Shown here in pieces: positions 59,387 to 64,000 of a DNA stretch of 64,000 bases. Position 1 is the stretch's first letter, and every line of letters begins with the position of its first letter. The DNA is from Mortierella sp. BCC40632. Its lineage: Eukaryota; Mortierellomycota; Mortierellomycetes; Mortierellales; Mortierellaceae. The notes beneath the pieces were generated by a model. The model saw only the letters and a list, made by a program, of their open reading frames with translations, ran no database searches and was not told where the DNA came from. The stretch covers positions 2,225,501 to 2,289,500 of the forward strand of contig WAEK01000008.1 in NCBI GenBank assembly GCA_011634665.1. Direction: 5' to 3'. The position numbers were made by a program, and so were the translations under genes.

Positions 59387-62373
59387 ATGCCTGTCGACCA
59401 GCAGTTCCATTGCTCAAGCAAGGCTGTCCCACGGAATTCAGTGGCGCTCAAGACGGTCTATGACAGTGCAAGCAACCAGGACATCATCCTCTGGGATAGT
59501 ATCGAGCGAGCCTTTCCTGGTGTCCAATACCTTCTCAAAGATGACCTCATAGTGGATTTTGAGCGAGGCTCGGACTTTAGAATGTAAAGTATTGTCCCAT
59601 TGGACATCTTGCTCAAGTAATAGAGGGCCGTTTTTAATCGTTTCATTCTCTCCTTTTTTTTTATCTATTACTTTGGGCCATCTGTGTCCTCTACAATAGC
59701 CTCGAGCCACGGAGGATACGAGCATTCCCTAAAGACATGCTCGAGGTTGTCCTCATAGAGCCCGTCGAGGCCCATATGAGTTTACACCGTCAGGAGTCAT
59801 CTCAGCGGTCGTTTCGGACCTCTGTCCAGGATACTGCGGCAGAAGAAAGGTCAAAACAAGAATGCTCAAACTCTGAAGCTCAAATAACTTGTTCATATTT
59901 CCCACCAGAGGAATGGAGAGAACTCGAAGAAGAGAACTTGGATTGGGTTTATGAGGAACTCCAGTCAAGGCCATCCAACGTTTGGTCAGGGGGAAAATTG
60001 CCAATCTGGGATCCTGCCTCGATCTGGAATACTGCCTTTTGTACCGTCATGAACGACTTTCTCAATGCCCAAAATCCTCGCCTGTTCATTCTCTTGCCAG
60101 CTTTTCGCATCCGTCGTCAGTTCAACCCTTTTTTTCATCCTTTCCGGATCCATTACCTCTGTGAACATAATCAATTCGTTGAAAAGGATGGGACTGCATG
60201 TATACTTGAAGTTCATCTTGCCTCCTCCACCGGTTATGACGTGTATGATCCAAATCGACTCTTTGAGACCTGTGGTATTTACATCTTACAGGTGCTTCAA
60301 ACCGTCAGGCACGGTACCATATTATCTGATACCTCAAGCACCAACAGTGTCACAGACCCTCACGAAGTACAAGAGCAAAAGTCGTTATCGATGCCCCAAT
60401 ATTCCCGGCAAGCAATGATCAAGTTCATGGATGATACCATTTCGATTCTTCAGGAACGTACTTGGCTCTCAACAATGGATTTGACCCGGGGTCTTGATAG
60501 CCCATCCTTACTCGAGGTAGACAATAGTGCTCAAACCCAAAACCACACTCAAGCTCAAGCGCGTGCCGAAAAGGAAATCAAGCGTCAATGGGCCAATTTT
60601 GTCGAGAATATCCGCACCAAAAGGACTATTGATGGCCCACTCCGGATCATAAAGGATGGTGAAAATTTTAAGTGGATCTGTCGCTCTCACTATGACGAAG
60701 AGTTTACGGACTTATCCCAGATCCAGCTCTCTGAGTGTCTTAATGACGCGGATGCCAAACTGAATTTTATCAATTGGCGAGGTCAACTGACCCTCACGTT
60801 GAGGTCGCCTGAATTTGCTAAACAGCTTTATCTCGCAGTCGTGGCCACAAAGGGAATGGTGAGTGAGCTCCAGCTGACTATGGACTGGACTGTTACGGCT
60901 GAGGATATCAATGAATTCCAGAGAGCAGTCGTTGCCTCCAACATCGTCTCTCTTGGATTGAGGGTCTCCAAGTTCCAGGTTGGCATTGCTGATATGGCGG
61001 ATGCAATTGTCCGCATGACAACTAATGGGAAGCTTCAAGTCCTTACTTTTTCTGGATGGGAACATTGGTCGTTGTTGGCAAACAACTTTCCCAAGATCCT
61101 GACAACATCAACCCTTCGAGTTCTATGTCTCGAGAACTGTGGGTTCCCAGATGGCGATCGCCTGGTCTCTCTCTTTCAAGCTAACCCCAGCCTAGATATG
61201 ATCAAGATCACCAGGGACACGACTAAAGACTGTCCAGTTTCATTTGAGATCACGCCAACAGCCTCTCATTCCAATACGAATCCTACCTTCAGCTTGACAG
61301 TCCACGGAGATCTCACCTTAGTTTCTGAACACTGCTACCCAGGGTTCAATGCCTTGCGCTGGTCGCATACCACAGATCTCTCGATATCTGCTGCCATTTC
61401 TGTTAGGTCAAACATACAAGCCATTCTCTCGATTTGCCCCCAACTTTGGTCAGTCACGGTCGATTACTCGGGGACACCCTGTTTTATGGACATCATTGGC
61501 GCTTCTCATGTAGTCCAAGATGCGAGGCATCCACTCCAACGCTTTGCCATCAGAAGTGCTTTATGCAATGACATGCTCGTCACAAAATTTGACAAGGGGG
61601 GCATCGAAAAAATCTCTTTGATCGAGGTCCCTGGAAGCCATGCTAAAAGATCTATTATTTTTCAAGAAAAAATCAGCATCCGAGTCTCTACGAATGATAC
61701 GTGGCCATGGTGTGAGCATCACGAAGATAGATGTATAGCAATCAACTATTGGGACGATTTTCGAGGGAGAGTCCTTGCCAATCTAGTATGCCAACTTCCG
61801 CCTCTAGTCTCAATTTCGATCAAGTGTAATTCTATGCAAAGTTCAGAAACCATCCAAGCAGCCAAACGTATCGTCACGCTTTGTGCCAATGTACCGATCC
61901 AACTAGAGTTAACAGGAGACAAATATCATACCTGGCTACCAGAGTGGGAAAAATTTTTGACGCATGTCCGACCTGTCCCGAATCTTAGACAGCTCACGCT
62001 TCTGCGACTGTATGCTGACAGACTCCAATCTGAAGATCCGCTGGTGAAATGGATTGAAAAGACTGTTTCACATCTGACTCGACAGTCCGGATTCCAGCGT
62101 CTTGAGCTGAGATATGCTCAATTCTCTGGAAATGTTTGGAACAAGTTTTTGAGATCAGTTTATTATAAGGGGGGCCTGACTCTGGTATTGTTTCAAACCA
62201 ATATTGGGGATGGTCAACTCAGTTGCTTGAACGAAACTATCCCGAGGAACCTTGACCTTACAATCTCAATAAGCGGATATAGCACAGCTTATTCGGAAAC
62301 ATTTATCCAAAGCATCAAAAGCAACTTTGATCTCAAGACTAAGTTTCAAGTTGAGAGACTTGCATGGCGATAA
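59387..62373 (+). CDS. Array unit 14: three-module LRR-like protein, two exons
   Basis: Exons are 59387-59583 (197 nt) and 59700-62373, giving 956 aa. The donor is GTAAAG, the strongest in the family; without splicing translation would stop one codon past the junction (TAA). Exon 2 begins LEPRRIRAFPKDMLEVVLIE. The linker is short and acidic rather than Q-rich. The middle module reads PRLFILLPAFRIRRQF with CEHNQFVEKDG in place of CEHGQ. Motif: NDTWPWCEHH. It resembles units 1 and 2 in places (AAKRIVTLCANVPIQLEL). A divergent end member; frame intact. Confidence 0.87.
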
Positions 62374-62983
62374 AGAAGGGATGATTCCCCAAGGTTCGTT
62401 TACTTAATCTACAGCCCAGGAGCCTCGCTAACAACAGCAGCAGTGACAATAAAAATAAAAAGTTCTTGTGAATTCGCTTCATGCGGGCCCTAGTGGAGAG
62501 GTGTGATGTTCTTTAGGGGTGAATATGTTTGTCGTGCATTAACAGCTGTTGTTGCACCATGTCGGCATGCAAGTCCACTCACTTGAATCAACAACATAGG
62601 AGTGACAGAAAAAAAACCCCCTCCCACCTAAACACTGTCAGACACAGGGAATAGTCGTAAAATGTATACGTTCCCTGCTGATATGAACAGAATAGCCTGT
62701 GTATGCAGGCTAGTCGCGAAGTGGAGTGTTAACATGGATCATTTAGACACATTTGATCCAACCTCACCAGACGCAGATTGTGTTACTGTCATGCACGAAA
62801 TTGTTTGAATCATATCCAGTTTCTCCAATTAACGGAGGCGAGTGAAAAATCAAATAGCACAGCGATTCTCAGTATGTTGCAAGTCTCTCGCCCGCCGTAA
62901 AGTCCAGTAACCCTTGCGCGTAGAGGACTTGTTTATGCTTTGTTGAAGATTGAGCTAGAAGCTGTTCTGAAAGTACTTAGACT
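62374..62983. other. Spacer at the right end of the array
   Basis: The first 100 bp resemble array 3' spacers weakly (ACAACAGCAGCAGTGACAA). The remainder holds no gene, repeat or motif that I recognise. Confidence 0.4.
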
Positions 62984-64000
62984 TTAGGCACGACGATTGC
63001 CAGTACAATCCTCTTTCGTTTTTCGGGCTCTTAGTGTGGCCAATCCGACGAAGCAAGGTGGTGGACAACTTTTTCGCTCCCTGGCACCACGTATCAAGCT
63101 TAGCATGTTGTCAAATGCGCGAGAAAATAGAAGCCAATCGAAGGCATTGTCTTCAAACTTGGCAAGCAAGTCATCAAGGCTGACAACTATGCTGAAGCTG
63201 CTCATTAAGGACGCCACGCAAATGGTACCACACCGACGAATCTGGTAAATGGAGCATGTTCTGTCGATTACTTGCATAAATAGAACAGCAATGTCATCAA
63301 TGCCCTCATACTTGGTCACAATCTGATCCAATGCCCGTTTCGACCAGATCGCACAGCGACAGAGGTCTCCAGTGTCCTTTCTGTAGCATGGCATGTGAGA
63401 TACTTCACCAAAACCAATATCCTGCTCCTCCTTGTGCTTCAGAATCAAGTCTGGATGCCGCAGTTCTGAGGCAATGTTTTGAAACAGTCGAATGAATAGC
63501 GATCCAGTTGTGGAGGTGGTAGAAGTGCTATGGTGAACGCGGGGAAATGCTGAAATTAGTAAATGTAAGCGGCCACATTAAGCAATAGCCTGGAATACTC
63601 GTGATACTTCTACTTACTATGCAAGTCGTGTCTCATCTGCATGGTCCGTGATACACGACAACATCTTCAGCACGAATCCAAATGTTTGGTCCGCTTCCGA
63701 AAGAGGCTTGCAGATGGTATGTAGTTTTGACCCATACAAATACAGCTCCGTAAGTGTAGACTCGTCTTCTTCTAGCACCCTTCTTCGTAGAGCCTTTCGA
63801 GCTTTACTCCTGTTTTCGCTCCTGCGCTCTTCATCTCGAAAGACCTTAAAGAAGAGTGCAATGGGATTTAGTATTTCAGGGCCAGTGTAGTATCAAGCGA
63901 TAGCAGCGTTTCTCAGTCATAGACACCTACATCACGACAGTCCCGACAAAAGGTTTTTGCACTTTTCTCTTCCTCCCTTGTTACTGTTGGTAGTAGCAGC
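62984..64000 (-). CDS. Unknown protein, 3' part, three exons in window
   Basis: Gene model on the minus strand: exons 64000-63931 (continuing off the window), 63844-63618 and 63527-62984. The introns are 86 bp (donor GTAGGT, acceptor TTTAAG after a CTAAAT branch-like site) and 90 bp (donor GTAAGT, acceptor CATAG). They join in frame: KTFCRDCRD to VFRDEERRSENRSKARKALR, and HADETRLA to YTSTTSTTGSLFIRLFQNIA. Features include a basic helical segment, a Cys pair (CRDC), and a long helical C-terminal part (ASLMSSFSIVVSLDDLLAKF). It is not related to the array and I do not recognise a family. Confidence 0.65.

Overview
The window is fungal. Short introns of about 80-150 bp with GT...AG ends, pyrimidine-rich leaders, a Crinkler (CRN) N-terminal domain of the fungal LFCLVDGE type, a DIRS-type retrotransposon and one lineage-restricted multi-copy protein family together suggest an early-diverging, Mortierella-like fungus. 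That assignment is an inference from family recognition; no search was run.

The dominant feature is a tandem array of 14 units of one gene family, all on the + strand (192-43232 and 54817-62373). Twelve units look intact, one carries a nonsense codon (11478-14474) and one is a 5'-truncated fragment (57894-58770). Each gene has two exons. Exon 1 runs from the ATG to an AT/GT donor and is 197 nt in eleven of the thirteen full units (200 and 206 nt in the others). A 97-147 bp phase-2 intron follows, then one large exon of about 2.6-3.1 kb. Spliced proteins are about 940-1100 aa: an N-terminal module of about 87 residues, a Q/P-rich variable linker, a middle module with PRLFILLPAYPL and HYLCEHGQ motifs, a Q-rich stretch, and a long leucine-rich-repeat-like solenoid with a conserved DTWPWC motif. 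Each unit carries its own promoter, with GTGTGACAAAG and TCGCGTGTGAATG elements and a C/T-rich leader.

Two things interrupt the array. At 14881-19085 a complete but frameshifted DIRS-like tyrosine-recombinase retrotransposon sits between units 4 and 5; the matching spacer between units 3 and 4 acts as the empty site and shows no target duplication. At about 43577-54449 an 11-kb island separates units 11 and 12. It holds most of an acidic, probably nuclear minus-strand gene, a dead PIF/Harbinger element (Myb-like ORF with a nonsense codon; transposase split by a 124-bp MITE), two further small palindromic MITEs, and a tandem pair of Crinkler genes. One Crinkler is reduced to its N-terminal domain; the other has P-loop NTPase and nuclease-like regions but four reading-frame lesions.

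The right edge (62984-64000) holds the 3' part of an unrelated three-exon minus-strand gene of unknown function that runs off the window. No rRNA, tRNA or CRISPR feature was recognised.
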